Part shown: piece after piece, positions 48,601-58,439 of the stretch
Position numbering within the stretch: the stretch's first letter is position 1
Layout: each line of letters starts with the position of its first letter
DNA from: Merluccius polli
Taxonomy: Eukaryota; Chordata; Actinopteri; Gadiformes; Merlucciidae
Assembly (NCBI GenBank): GCA_030340625.1
Contig: JAOPHQ010005744.1
Span: 51,694-115,693, forward strand
DNA: 64,000 nucleotides
Reading direction: 5' to 3'
Made by a program: the position numbers and the translations under genes
Notes under the pieces: model-generated
What the model saw: the letters and a program-made list of their open reading frames with translations, nothing else
Told to the model about the DNA's origin: nothing
Databases searched by the model: none

Positions 48601-51600
48601 TTTTCTGCTCATCCTCTGTCTCTGTACATCTCTTGAACTTAACCTACTGCAGCTTCTAACATTATTCCAACCTTGGATGTGGTCCTCAGGCCTTCCAGAA
48701 GGAGTTGGGGAAGAGAGCAGGGTGCATTAGGACCCTGAAGCGCTCGGTCCGGGATCTGACCCGGAGCAGCACCACAGATGCCCACTGGCTGCAGGAGCAG
48801 ATGGATGAGCTGGAGAGCCGCTGGGAGGCGGTGTGCAAACTGTCCGTCACCAAGCAGGACCGCCTGGAGGTCGCGCTGAAGCAGGTAATAAATAATAGAG
48901 TTGGATAGAATTTAATTGAGTGCAGCGAAATTGAGTAGCAGTCCTGACGCAGCATTTACACGACAGACAAAAAATTCAAACTAGACTATTTTAAGGTGCT
49001 AATATATAAATTGAATATATATCTTTACTGTAATATACTGTATAAAACGATATGATATAAACCAATAAAACAATAGCAATAAGGCAATGGTCAAATCCTA
49101 AAAAATAATCGAAATGGTTAAAAGAATTCAGGTCATTGTGATTCAAATGGTATTTTAAACCATTATTTTTTATTAAAAAATAAGAGTAAAAATATAAATA
49201 TAAAATATGAAATTCTTTATCCTCCCCAGGCTGAGAAGTTTGATGAGCTCGTCCACACGTTCATGGAGCGCCTGACAGAGATAGAGAGGGTCCTGAAGTA
49301 CGGCGCCATACCTGAGGAAGAGCAGAGCTTGCTCTCCTTCCGCAAACAGCATGAGGTGGGCCTGATGTGATGACATCATTCATATTCATATGGCACATAG
49401 TTTTCTCTTGCTGGTGAAAAGTTAGTCTGAATAGATAGTCTGTCCAACCACTGCATTATCCTGAGAACTGTTTGAAGTTAAAAAGCTAAATAAAACATTA
49501 ATTTTCAAGGTTTGTGTTGTGTGAGTTGTATGCTTAGAAAATAATATATGTTTACTTTAATTTGTGGGGGTGCTACAGGAGTCCATGAGTGCTCTGCAGT
49601 CCCAGAAGATGGCACTAGAGGACATCAGGTCTCTGGGAGAGGAGCTCCTGTCCTCCTGCCACCCAGACTCCATCATCACCCTGAAGTCCTGGATCAGCGT
49701 GACCAAGACCCGCTTCGAGGAGGTCGGTGATAGCTCATGCCTGAACGCAAATAAGTGAAGAACTTGTGTTCTTCAGATAAATCAATTGAATTGGTTTTAA
49801 TTCATTGAATTGGTTCAATCAAAATCAGTTTTGTGTATACATTTTGTATTTGTGTGTAACTATAAGCATAATTTACATTATGAATGTCCTTCATCCTTCC
49901 AACACATTGGAAACCATGCAAAACATACCTTGAACAAAACCAACCCTGTGTGTGTTGGACCCAGGTTCAGACGTGGGCCGACCAGCAGAACCAGAGGATC
50001 AGCGGCGGTCTGGCGGCGGTGGCGGCGGAGAGGGAGGAGGTGCAGAGGCTCCTGGACTGGATCTCCTCAGCAGAGGAGGCCCTTGGCCTCAGAGACCAGG
50101 AGCCCCTCGCTGACACTGTGGAGAGGAACCTGGAGGTCATAGCGCAGCACATGGTAAAGACAGTAGATACGAAGATAACGCATTCAAAGCAGCGCCAATA
50201 GGGTGAAAATGGGCGGGACCTTTACACTGGCGCCATCTGTGAGATTAACACTTTTTAACACTTGTTTTTAATATGATTAAATGTACGTATGTGTGTATAA
50301 TGTATATAATACGAACATAATTACTTAGTTCGTGAAATGTCCTTCGTGTGTGCAGGTGTTCATGGAGGAGTTAAACAGAAAGCTGCCGGAGGTGGAAAAT
50401 GCCACAAAATCCTGCAAGCGCAAAAGCGTTCCCAAAGCGCAGATCTCCCCCAGCAAAAGATTATTCACAAGTACGTCCGTTCGCACATCAGTGCTTTTGT
50501 AATATGTTACAGCGGCAGTGGCTCAAGAGAAAGAACGGGTCGTTGACCAATCCCCTTAGCTCCTCCGAGCTAAGTGTCGAGGTGTCCCTGAGCAAGGCAC
50601 CTCACCCGAACTGCTCCCGACGAGCTGGCTGTCGCCTTGCATGGTCGACACCGCTGTCGGTGTATGAATGGGTGAATGTGAGGCAATAATTGTAACACGC
50701 TTTAAGTGGCCACAGGTCTCAAAAGCGCTATATAAAATGCAGTCCATGTATCCATTGACCATCTTAAATGTCAAAAAAGACTCCAAGAATTGGATGTGCC
50801 GAGCTGAATGACACGTTCCTGCTCTTGTTTCAGAGAAGAGGAGTGCGTTGAAGCTCCAGCCAGCGCCTGCCCTCCCCCTGGAGAACCTGGACCCCCACAC
50901 CCCCCAGCTCACTCAGCTGGTCAGCAGCTGGCAGAAGCTGTGGCTCCTGGCGTTGGCCAGACAAACCCGGCTGGAGCAGCACCAGCAGACCCTCATACAG
51001 GTCACTGTCCTAGTATCACATAAAAACAATGGTTATTGGACAACAGTAATCATGATTAGCCATTAGCCATTAGCCATTAGCCATAGCCGCTAAATGATTG
51101 AGCCATTACAAACCATTTCGCAATCCCTCTTGTGACATCACAAGCGTGGCATCGGCCTACCAGCCTACCCAGTGGACTCTACAAACTGGTAGGCTTATCT
51201 AGCCATCATACATCTGGGTGGACACTCATGCAAAACATGTAAAATAAACAATTATAATTTATTTTTGTCTTTGTCTCCAGATGGAGGAGTTTGCAAATTT
51301 CGACTTCAACGTTTGGCGCAAGCGCTACATGCAGTGGATCAGCCACCTGAAGTCTCGCATGCTGGACGTTTTCCGCAGCATCGACCGGGACCAGGATGGA
51401 CGCATCAGCCAGAAGGAGTTCATCGATAATGTCCTCGCATCCAGTAAGACTCGCTGAATACTAATTTTCCGCCTAGCAACATCTGGCAGTTTCAATGCCC
51501 CAGTGAACGTGGCTATGGCTTTTTGTTATACCGTATTATATTATATTATATTTGTGTCAATATGGTCTTGAATACTCCATGACTCAATGTCACCGTTCAA

Positions 51601-53446
51601 ACAGAGTTCCCCACCAACCCCCTGGAGATGAACGCGGTGGCGTGCATCTTCGACACAAACAACGACGGCTTCATCGACTACTATGAGTTTGTGAGCGCCC
51701 TCCACCCGAGCAGAGACCCGTACCGGAGACCGCTGGACGCCGATCAGATCAACGAAGAGGTGCAGTATGCATAGGCTTTGAATAGATAGACTAGACGGAT
51801 TGCCTGAACCAATCAGGGAAGAGAAGCCCCGATTGGTCAGAAACGAGCCGGGAGCAGTCAAAATCGGCAGGTGCGGTCGGCCAGAACAGATATTCCCGCT
51901 AATAGCTGACAGATGATGAAGCCATGTCAAACTATAGCTCAATATTATGACGATAATGTATGTATGGCGCTGCCTTCCCCAGGTGAGTCGCCAGGTGTCC
52001 CAGTGTAACTGCCCAAGGAAGTTCCAGGTGGAGCAGATCAGTGCCAATCGATACCGGGTAAGTGGACTACAGCAGCACCCACCTGCTGCTAGGCAACAGC
52101 ATCTTTTTTAGATGGCCTAATAACTTACCAGGTGCTCACAATACAATAATAAAGTAATGTTTTTTTTTAGTTTGGGGATTCTCAACAGTTGCGGATGGTG
52201 CGCATCCTGCGCAGTACCCTCATGGTCCGGGTCGGAGGAGGATGGACCGCCCTGGATGAGTTTCTGGTCAAGAACGACCCCTGCAGAGGCAAGTGCACCA
52301 GGAATATGGAAAAACCACCGCCTCCTTTTTGTTGGTCTAAATGACATGTCTAAACATGACAGCTTTATAACTCGGGACCTGTGAGGACCACATTCATGAC
52401 AGTGGTACCGTTGGAAATGTTGTTCATGTGGACATTCTCTTAAATCCATACACTTGCAACTTTACAATTATAAAGATGAACATTAACGCAAAATATAAGG
52501 ATGTATTTAAGAGGTTTTGTTCCGTTCTACTGAACAATTGCTGACCATTGTTTGACCTCGACAGTGAAGGGTCGGACCAACCTGAAGATCAAGGAGAAGT
52601 ACTTGTCTCCAGCAGGGGGCTCCACTAAGGGCTTGTCTGTCAGCAGGTCCAACTCCAGCCTTAGTCTCTACAGCAGTGCCTCAGCCCCCACCAGCCCTAT
52701 GACCCGCAAGGTAAGCTAGTCTCTCCCATGAGCCCAGACCCGGCTGAGAAACACATTTCTGGACGGGCATTACATTTTCTCGGGGGGGGGGGGGGGGGGG
52801 GCACAACGTTATATAAGAAGGAATAATAGAAAGCCATTAGTTTTCACTTTTCTAAGGATATTTCACAAACAAAGCATATGATTGTCATTCCTTGTGAGTT
52901 CACAGAATTGTTTTGTGGCAAACAAATATTTCGGTTGAATAAATAAATTGTGCAAACAAAGAGCTTATTATTGGTCGTATTGAAATGTGCTCTCTATGGA
53001 GCCAAAGGGCCCGCTAGTGTCTGTCTTTTATTTATGTAAGACCTTGTGTGCTTTGACATGTAAATTACCACTTATATCACTTTAAACCGACTCTGGTGGT
53101 TTCAGACTCTCCCAGAGACGCTGGGAAGATATTTGGTCACGCTTTCCTCCTAAATCCTTCTTTGCAGGCGTTGCTGCGCAGAAGTTTCTCAGGTGACCGC
53201 TGCATTCGGCCCCGCAGCTCCATCGCCGCCTTGGGGTCCGACCTACAGTTCACCACAACGGGGGAGGACCTCACCCCCTCCCCATGTGGTCAGTCACCTT
53301 TTCGGGTCGACCGCCGAGCCCATGCGTGTTAAGCCTGTTGTTGCACACTATTGCCTTTGCACGTCGCCATCAGGGGCCATTTTCAAATTGATCAGCTCAT
53401 TCTTTGTCCTCTTTTTTTAGAAGAGGTCGAGAAACTGCCCACGTGA
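34424..53446 (+). CDS. Spectraplakin tail gene (MACF1/dystonin-like C-terminal half)
   Basis: 39 coding exons, about 2,124 aa: 34424-35104, 35319-35375, 35528-35698, 36633-36799, 37042-37201, 37321-37405, 37704-37948, 38162-38281, 38419-38526, 38620-38838, 39152-39355, 40100-40331, 40794-41020, 41246-41368, 41471-41572, 42247-42348, 42850-43014, 43117-43272, 43590-43787, 44224-44352, 46082-46252, 46660-46815, 46955-47161, 47248-47367, 47491-47660, 48099-48258, 48690-48884, 49230-49355, 49579-49722, 49965-50153, 50356-50470, 50834-51000, 51281-51443, 51605-51759, 51983-52057, 52171-52288, 52565-52710, 53168-53288, 53421-53446. Every junction keeps frame. Order is lipid-anchor start, spectrin repeats, EF-hand pair, GAS2 domain, Ser-rich tail, matching MACF1/dystonin almost exon by exon. 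It lacks CH and plakin domains, so it should bind microtubules but not actin. Its place just after plectin is unexpected for MACF1 or dystonin. Intact frames across 39 exons argue for a functional gene. Confidence 0.9.
35319..37201 (+). CDS. Spectrin repeats, first block
   Basis: Exons 35319-35375, 35528-35698, 36633-36799 and 37042-37201. The second encodes L-L-T-W-V-S-E-I-E-E-L-T-A-N-Q-K-P-P-S-S-E, nearly identical to the human MACF1/dystonin repeat that follows the plakin-repeat region. Conserved tryptophans (T-W-V, Q-Q-W-L) mark helix A of each repeat. Force-bearing spacer role is expected. Confidence 0.92.
37321..39355 (+). CDS. Spectrin repeats, second block (one repeat shortened)
   Basis: Exons 37321-37405, 37704-37948, 38162-38281, 38419-38526, 38620-38838 and 39152-39355. 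Landmarks are D-L-H-L-W-L-G-R-I-E, E-V-S-P-W-L-Q-E-T-Q-A-L-I and G-L-R-E-S-I-A-E-H-R-P-L. Compared with remembered MACF1, the part between C-A-A-E-R-Q-R and L-E-Q-A-V-V (about 70 residues) is missing and the intron between them is only 213 bp, so a repeat segment seems deleted. Confidence 0.88.
37462..37515 (-). mobile_element. LINE 3' tail (L2-like), minus strand
   Basis: 'gataagataagataaacctttattaatccctgaagggaaatt' is a reversed L2-type 3' tail in the intron after 37,405. Confidence 0.5.
39596..39996. mobile_element. hAT-like MITE
   Basis: The left part shares 'ggggtactttgaaggattgcagggggta' with 5,530. The right end reads 'ggataatttgagaacc', similar to the inverted terminus. No transposase frame. 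Limits are approximate. Confidence 0.4.
40100..41572 (+). CDS. Spectrin repeats, third block
   Basis: Exons 40100-40331, 40794-41020, 41246-41368 and 41471-41572. Landmarks are L-R-D-N-T-H-T-L-A-E-L, L-A-L-K-F-W-S-D-I-G-D-L, G-M-D-L-M-S-A-C-G-D-T-D-K-P-E-V and L-H-Y-Q-D-T-M-Q, the last two matching the MACF1 strings A-C-G-E-T-E-K-P-E-V and Q-Y-Q-D-T-L-Q. The final donor is the first GT of a long (GT)n microsatellite. Confidence 0.92.
40625..40748 (+). mobile_element. LINE/SINE-like 3' tail
   Basis: Ends 'ggaggacaataaaagtctaatcaaatcgaatcgaatcc', with an AATAAA-type end and a short tandem tail (ATCGA)n, in the intron after 40,331. Confidence 0.4.
41573..41720. repeat. (GT)n microsatellite array containing a 5' splice site
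   Basis: GT runs at about 41,573-41,600 with interrupted copies to 41,720. The exon at 41471-41572 ends exactly where the array starts. Confidence 0.95.
42247..44352 (+). CDS. Spectrin repeats, fourth block
   Basis: Exons 42247-42348, 42850-43014, 43117-43272, 43590-43787 and 44224-44352. Landmarks are L-F-E-W-L-K-S-A, G-T-D-L-E-S-V-K-E-Q-L, L-L-G-L-G-Q-F-Q-N-T-L-D-E-L-H-T-W-L and D-L-L-Q-W-L-E-N-T-D-L. The middle string parallels MACF1 L-A-L-G-Q-F-Q-H-A-L-E-E-L-M-S-W-L. The exon at 42850 has a proline/serine insert (S-P-G-S-E-R-P-G-S-V-S-P). Confidence 0.92.
42372..42475. mobile_element. Interspersed repeat (common teleost type)
   Basis: 'tttatttaacctttatttaacca...cccattgagatt...caagggagacctggccaa' is a widespread teleost repeat phrase. 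Class not assigned. Confidence 0.4.
43925..44085. mobile_element. Interspersed repeat with internal inverted symmetry
   Basis: Contains 'catagcaacggtctattattcatagca' and, inverted, 'aataacagaccgtatttgaccaatcag', an arrangement I associate with dispersed teleost MITEs. Limits approximate. Confidence 0.35.
44575..45946. mobile_element. Non-autonomous hAT-like DNA transposon in an intron
   Basis: The left end CAATGGCGGATTCAGG (44578-44593) matches 13 of 16 bases of the reverse complement of the right end (45931-45946, CCTGAGTCCGCCGCTG). It is flanked by ATCACTGG (44567-44574) and ATCACAGG (45947-45954), an 8-bp near-duplication typical of hAT. Inside are a degenerate repeat of 'gtgccct' units (44,650-45,050) and GA/GACA simple repeats. 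No transposase frame is seen. It lies in the long intron 44,353-46,081. Confidence 0.55.
46082..48258 (+). CDS. Spectrin repeats, fifth block
   Basis: Exons 46082-46252, 46660-46815, 46955-47161, 47248-47367, 47491-47660 and 48099-48258. Landmarks are S-I-L-E-Q-K-W-T-S-V, N-E-S-W-R-M-L-I-D-W-I, Q-H-K-L-E-E-A-L-L-F-S-G-R-F-T-D-A-L-Q-A-L-N-D-W-L and A-E-P-Q-L-A-E-D-M-P-V. The third is almost identical to MACF1/dystonin. One repeat (E-L-L-T-K-M) lacks the usual helix A tryptophan. Confidence 0.93.
48380..48545 (+). mobile_element. Interspersed repeat, copy 1
   Basis: 'gagctataatttgacag...catctgtcagcta...ctgaacaatcagggc...tctctgattggttcgggg'. An inverted copy is at about 51,779-51,942, so it is mobile or dispersed. 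Class unknown. Confidence 0.5.
48690..51000 (+). CDS. Last spectrin repeats and linker to EF-hands
   Basis: Exons 48690-48884, 49230-49355, 49579-49722, 49965-50153, 50356-50470 and 50834-51000. Landmarks are A-F-Q-K-E-L-G-K-R-A-G, W-E-A-V-C-K-L-S-V-T-K-Q, S-C-H-P-D-S-I-I-T-L-K-S-W-I, L-L-D-W-I-S-S-A-E-E, and S-S-W-Q-K-L-W-L-L-A-L-A-R-Q. The basic stretch C-K-R-K-S-V-P-K sits where MACF1 has its K-R-K-N-I-E-P linker. Confidence 0.93.
50490..50755 (+). mobile_element. tRNA-derived SINE-like element
   Basis: Starts 'agcggcagtggctcaaga', contains 'tgtccctgagcaaggcacctcacccgaactgctccc', 'tgaatgggtgaatgtgaggcaa' and ends 'agcgctatataaaatgcagtccatgta', the layout of a very common teleost SINE. It lies in the intron between 50,470 and 50,834. 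Confidence 0.6.
51281..51759 (+). CDS. EF-hand pair of the spectraplakin tail
   Basis: Exons 51281-51443 and 51605-51759, joined by a split Lys codon. Loop 1 is D-R-D-Q-D-G-R-I-S-Q-K-E and loop 2 is D-T-N-N-D-G-F-I-D-Y-Y-E. Both have Asp1, Asp/Asn3, Asp5, Gly6 and Glu12, so calcium binding is expected. F-D-F-N-V-W-R-K-R-Y-M and A-L-H-P-S-R-D match MACF1. In MACF1 this pair packs on the GAS2 domain. Confidence 0.96.
51775..51945 (-). mobile_element. Interspersed repeat, copy 2 (inverted)
   Basis: Reverse complement shares 'gagctatagtttgacatgg', 'catctgtcagcta' and 'ctgaccaatcggggc' with the copy at 48,380-48,545. Confidence 0.5.
51983..52710 (+). CDS. GAS2 (GAR) microtubule-binding domain
   Basis: Exons 51983-52057, 52171-52288 and 52565-52710. 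The core reads C-N-C-P-R-K-F, Y-R-F-G-D-S-Q-Q-L-R, M-V-R-V-G-G-G-W-T-A-L-D-E-F-L and K-N-D-P-C-R-V-K-G-R-T-N, with the zinc-type Cys pair and the V-G-G-G-W signature of GAS2. This domain binds microtubules in all spectraplakins. The second intron starts with gcaagt (GC-AG type). The last exon ends in a Ser-rich stretch. Confidence 0.96.
52565..52565 (+). promoter_or_regulatory. GC-AG intron (52289-52564) in the GAS2 region
   Basis: The exon must end after AGA-G (52288) to join G|TG-AAG-GGT-CGG-ACC in phase. The next bases are GCAAGT, the classical form of the rare GC donor with a strong consensus. No GT donor nearby gives a valid frame. Confidence 0.8.
53168..53446 (+). CDS. Short C-terminal tail exons
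   Basis: Exons 53168-53288 and 53421-53446. The protein ends L-R-R-S-F-S-G-D-R...R-P-R-S-S...L-T-P-S-P-C then E-E-V-E-K-L-P-T and stop (TGA 53444-53446). If the last intron is retained, a different 14-residue end (to a stop at about 53,330) results. MACF1 and dystonin have a long Gly-Ser-Arg tail with an S-x-I-P EB1 motif here; neither is visible. Confidence 0.75.
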
Positions 53447-55981
53447 TGACCTTGGACCCACGTGATGACCTTGGACCTTGGACCTCGGCGCTCTGCGAGC
53501 CACAGCGAGCCCGGCCCGAAGCCCGGGCTCTGGGAACAAAGACCGGAAACCGGAGGAGAGCTGAAGGGGAACACCGCGGTCACATGGCACCATGAAGTCA
53601 CCCGCAGCAGGGGAGTGCTGAACGGCCGTCAAGTTGGACCGTACGTCTGGAGCGGGGAAAACCTGGGTCAGAGGTCAACACTTGTATGAACACTGTAGGG
53701 GGCAGCTTGGATGTAATATGGTATCCCCCCCCCCCCCCCCTCATTATAGCTTTGATAAAGTAGTTCCTGATTATATAGGGAGATTGCATAGAGTAGAAAA
53801 TGTGCGCAAATCTGCATGGACGTATTGCATGGTGCCCCCCCGATGTAGATGAGGTCATACGTCACAAACATGTTACCGTTTCGTCGTTGTGAGGAGGACG
53901 AACCCGTTGCTACGGCAACTGAACTTTAAAACTGCCCCACCGCATACTATTTTGCTCATTTTGGCATGGACTATACGCTTCATGGTATTATATTATCCTT
54001 ATTATTACGCCATTCAGTCCCTATGGTACCGACGTCGTATCCTAAAGCCGAGTGTCAAGCTTTAAAGATGCGTTTTTTTATTTACAGTTACATTTCACAA
54101 ACATTTTATTGTTGGCAGGGCCACAGTGTGTTTTTTTACGTACGGTCACTGCTGTTTTTGATATATTTGTTTTATATATAATATTCTGTAAGTATTGTTT
54201 TAAATGCTACAGAGTCTTACGATCAATGCACTAAATTGAAATAGTTGGTCACAGTTGGTTTGTAGAGATTATTTTCTCAGGTTGAGGTTTGCCTTTCTCT
54301 CTGGACTCGTACTCCCAGACGGTGTTATTGAATACTGTCTCGTGTAACGTTACACAAGTAAGGGTGTTGGGATGGCTGATTGTGGTGCGATATTTGACAT
54401 TTTGTATGGGTAAGCAATGAGTGTGTCATTATTTTAGCCATGTTGAAACAATATTTTTTAAGAATCGCCTTTTACTTTTACCGTCTCTCCGCTAGTGCAC
54501 TGTCACTCAGTAGTACCATTTTTTTTGTTGCTATGTCACTTTTAAATCCAAAGCAGTACATTGTTTGATTATCTTTAATCATTGAAATGGTTAACTTACC
54601 CATTGTTTTAATGTGCCACTTACTGTATAGTACACTCCTTAACATAGTCCTTTTAAAATAATTAACATATTCTTTACATGTGCAAAATCGGTTATTTCTA
54701 AATACACATAATGCCTATATATAACGCACCTTTTTAAAGCAGAATGTTTATAATGATGTCTTTTGAATAGCAACACACTTACACGTGACATTTTTAAAGC
54801 AAGGTAACAAACCTGGACAGGTGTGACGCATTGTAAATGTTCTGTATCTGGTATTTAGTGTTTTTGTATGTAAAGTTTGTAAGTTTTGAAGACGACGGCT
54901 TGTGTATCGAACGGTTTATGGGCTATGCAGTCTTATAATGTTATATATGTTTTTGGGAGTATGTTTAAACGTTACTATGCACAATATAGTACCTTCTTCT
55001 TCTCCTCTCAGCTTTGATGTCACAACGTCGGTTCACTGTACTGTAAGATACTGCGGCCCGATTTTAATGTTCAGTACTGTACATGTTTCTATACACCATG
55101 AATCGTATTTAGAGGAAACTAGAAGGATGTCACTCATGATGTTCAGTCACTTGTAAGCAAAGAAAAAAAAACACTTTTGTAAGGAAACCGTTGACTGTTG
55201 TAATTACTTTATTGCGGTCGGAGGCTGAATGAGGAAACCGGAGTATAACACAGTTACTCAACGCACACATTGGTATTCCTCCTTTATTAGGGTTGGTTCA
55301 GTTAAGGGTGTAACCATGGAGATGAAGAAAAATGGAGAAGACATGACTTTTTTATGCATTACTAGCCTGATTCTACCAGTTTATCTTTAATGTTTGTCTG
55401 TTATGCCCCTGTATTGAGTTATTGTATTTTAGTTTGTGGACCTAATGGAGGCTAAAGTGAACCCTTAAGGCTGAACCAGACGACTGTACTCTTCTGAGAG
55501 CAGTCAGTTCAACCAGAAGACACTGAAACGTCAGCCATGTCAATGTGGATGCTGCTGAGCTAGAATTGGGGAAGAAAGAAGTCATACATAAAAAAAAATC
55601 GAAAATAGGTCACGAATCCTGAGGCCTCATCACAACACTGTCCTGTGACGGGACTTCAAAATGTGTGTTGTAAACATGTACACACACATACACACACACA
55701 CACACGTGTTACTTCCTTTCCATCCATGTATACCGTTGTCAAAGTTCATCGGGTTTGTTTTCATAAACTGCCCAACATTGCACTTTTGCAAACCAATGTA
55801 CGTACGGCTATATATTAGTCAATCCATTAATACAAATACACATTTACTGGGAAATTAGGAACTACAACGGCTGAAATCAACGACAGTTATTTCCTCGATC
55901 GGATGCCAACAACAATTCAGTTGAGTTGTGTGAGAAGTTGGCGATATCCGAGAGGGTAATGATGCTGTGTGAGTGAATAAA
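53447..55981 (+). other. Possible long 3' UTR of the spectraplakin-tail gene
   Basis: AT-rich from about 53,950 with no coding signal; the first AATAAA I find is at 55,976-55,981. Poly-C (53,726-53,741) and (CA)n (55,680-55,703) runs occur. UTR extent is a guess. Confidence 0.3.
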
Positions 55982-56026
55982 CAATAGTAGGGAACATATT
56001 TCCACCGGTTGCACAGAAGAGGTCGC

Positions 56027-56059
56027 CGGCCGGGGGGGGGGGGGGGGGGGGGGGGGGGG
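56027..56059. repeat. Poly-G tract
   Basis: About 28 consecutive G residues near 56,031-56,059. Similar poly-C/G tracts appear at 52,783-52,800, 57,891-57,910 and 59,120-59,137. Confidence 0.9.
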
Positions 56060-56404
56060 CGCTCTGCAAATACCGACCCCTGAATCTGAATCTGCTCCCC
56101 ATGGAGGAGAAGTGGAATTCATGCTGAACAAAAGCCATGCTGAGTGCTGACCAACTGCCCACTGAGAAATCCCACCGTCGCCGTCCAAAGTCATCTTATG
56201 GTTGGCCGGAGACAAAGACTCACCTTACATCACAGCGGACAGCATGTCCACCCCTTCCCTCTCTCTCTCCCCCTCTCTCTCTGTCTCTCTCCCCCTCACT
56301 CTCCTCCATTCAAGCGCCCGCATTCTTCCCTCTCACTCGAGTTTTAACATTTGATTTCTTTGATTATCTCACCCCCAGCCTCTTTTTCCCCACTCTCTCT
56401 GACT

Positions 56405-56687
56405 AGTGGCCCAGCAGGACCTTGGCAGCAAAGACCAAGCTACCCCCCCCCCCCCACCCACCACCACCAGCAGTCAAGCTACCCCCTTTACCCCCCCCCC
56501 CCCCCCCCTCCCCCCCCAAGCCTCCCACCACCAGCACAGCCCTCAGTGGTCACATGACAACTGAGCAAATCTCCGTATTTGCGGTCTGTGCGCTACATCA
56601 GAAGGTTATCACAGCTGCGGGAGGAGCCCATGTGACCGCTCCGCGTCCGTCCGGGATTATTTCATCTGCAGAGGATCTGAACAGCAG
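56405..56687 (+). CDS. Weak candidate exon (proline-rich then hydrophilic)
   Basis: An open frame with ATG choices at 56422 and 56555 runs to a gtatgt donor after 56,687. The first half is poly-C-derived proline; the second (M-T-T-E-Q-I-S-V-F-A-V-C-A-L-H-Q) has varied composition but no known family. No partner exon found. May be non-coding. Confidence 0.15.
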
Positions 56688-58046
56688 GTATGTGATTTGT
56701 GTTTTAACTCATTCCTGTGGTTCAAAGTTGCACTCCCCCCTCAGCTGTTTTTTCTATTTTTATTTTTTTTTAGAAACTAAAAAAAAGGGTCTGCAGGTCT
56801 TTGTTAGTGAGTTGCTCCAGTATTGGATGTTGAGGTTCGGTTGCCCCACCTGCTGTGAGTCACCACTTTGGATGAAAGCGTCGGCCCGATGGCCACTTAA
56901 AATAAATGTGATGTGAAAGCTGTGATCAATTACGCCGGGTCTGAACTCTATGACCCGAGCTAAAATGTGCAGCCTATAATACAACAGTGTGCTGCAAGAG
57001 AGACGGGTTTAGAGAAGAGTGGGGATAACTCAGATTTCACTCATCCACTGTGGAGGACCAATCATTGGATGTTGATCTTCTGGACAGAACAATAATCTCA
57101 TATATTACCAAAAACCAAGCACTTACTGATCACTAATAAATTGTGCTGCAGGTATAGCTCAATATATGTAGGCCTACAATGCACATTAATATATAATAAT
57201 AATACTAATAACTAATAATAATACTAATAGTAATATATCATATCTATATTCTGCTTTTTGTTGGAGAATAAGCCTATTCTGCTATTTTCCCTCCTTCTGT
57301 GTCCTTCAGAGTCTGTTCTCTTATCTATGGAGGAAAACCTTCAGAATGATTATTGAGACTATCTGGACAATGTTGTGGTTAGTTTGGTGGGAGGTTTCAA
57401 ACGACACATTTCTAATCTAAAACGACACGCCCCGTAATACATTACTTCTTACTAATCTAATTATTGCAATTACATTTACCACGGCATTGTTTAGCATGTG
57501 GCCGCGTATGCTGTATGTCTGTCCTAGACATAGTCACATGTTAGTTCATGCGTCTTGTATGCACCTAAAGTACTGTTTGGACTGTGGGTGTGTGTGTGTG
57601 TGTGTGCATCTGTGTGTGTGTATGTGTGTGTCCCTCAAGGTTGGTGCATGTAAACACTGAAAGAAAACTTTGAATCTATAAATAAACAACCTAAACGACA
57701 GCATACAACACAAAGAATACAAAGAACACCAGGAAACACAAGGACACCACTCTGAACCTGTCAATCAATCAGCAGCCATAAAATACAATCAAATACAAAT
57801 AAAACAATGAAGGATGAGCAACACACACACACACACACGCACACACGCACGTCAAGGTCATCCTAGTATGAGGAAGTGGGGGGAGGAGCCACCCCCCCCC
57901 CCCCCCCCCCCAGCAGCACATGGCGCGCGCGGCGGGACCGGTTTAACCGCTCCGCTGTGGTCGAGGTCGCACGTACGCGGCGCTGAATATGACGTGTCAG
58001 GCTCTGATTGGCGGAGAGCCGGCGCTGCAAATAACTGCGTATTTTA

Positions 58047-58207
58047 AACCACATATAATAATAATAATAATAATAATACATATTTACGTATCCATATAAT
58101 AATAATAACAATAATAATAATAATATATATATATTCAAAATCTACCCGTAACAATAAGCAATGTTATTATATAATAATACATATATACGTGTACATATAA
58201 CAATAAC

Positions 58208-58273
<66 letters not shown>

Positions 58274-58275
58274 TA
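58047..58275. repeat. (TAA)n microsatellites
   Basis: ATA/TAA trinucleotide runs at about 58,047-58,078, 58,098-58,126 and 58,200-58,272. Confidence 0.95.
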
Positions 58276-58439
58276 AAAAAATCTACCCGTAATAATAAGC
58301 GATGTTCACCAAACGGCAAGCCTACCGCGAGGGCCGGCCCACCGAACCCGTCCTTATTGTAAGTCTGATATATAATATAATATTTTATCATAAGATATAA
58401 GTATTATAAGCATTATTATTATAAGCATATCATAAAACC

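Noticed and set aside
53096..53332. Read-through form of the exon at 53168 as the true C-terminus
   Set aside because: A good donor (g|gtcagt) and a downstream acceptor (ctttttttag) join in phase to a short terminal exon; the read-through is kept only as an alternative.
1251..53446. A single spectraplakin gene spanning plectin and the tail
   Set aside because: Plectin ends with a normal stop and a 3' UTR-like region, and the tail has its own start with an upstream in-frame stop. Fusion remains possible only as read-through (see finding).
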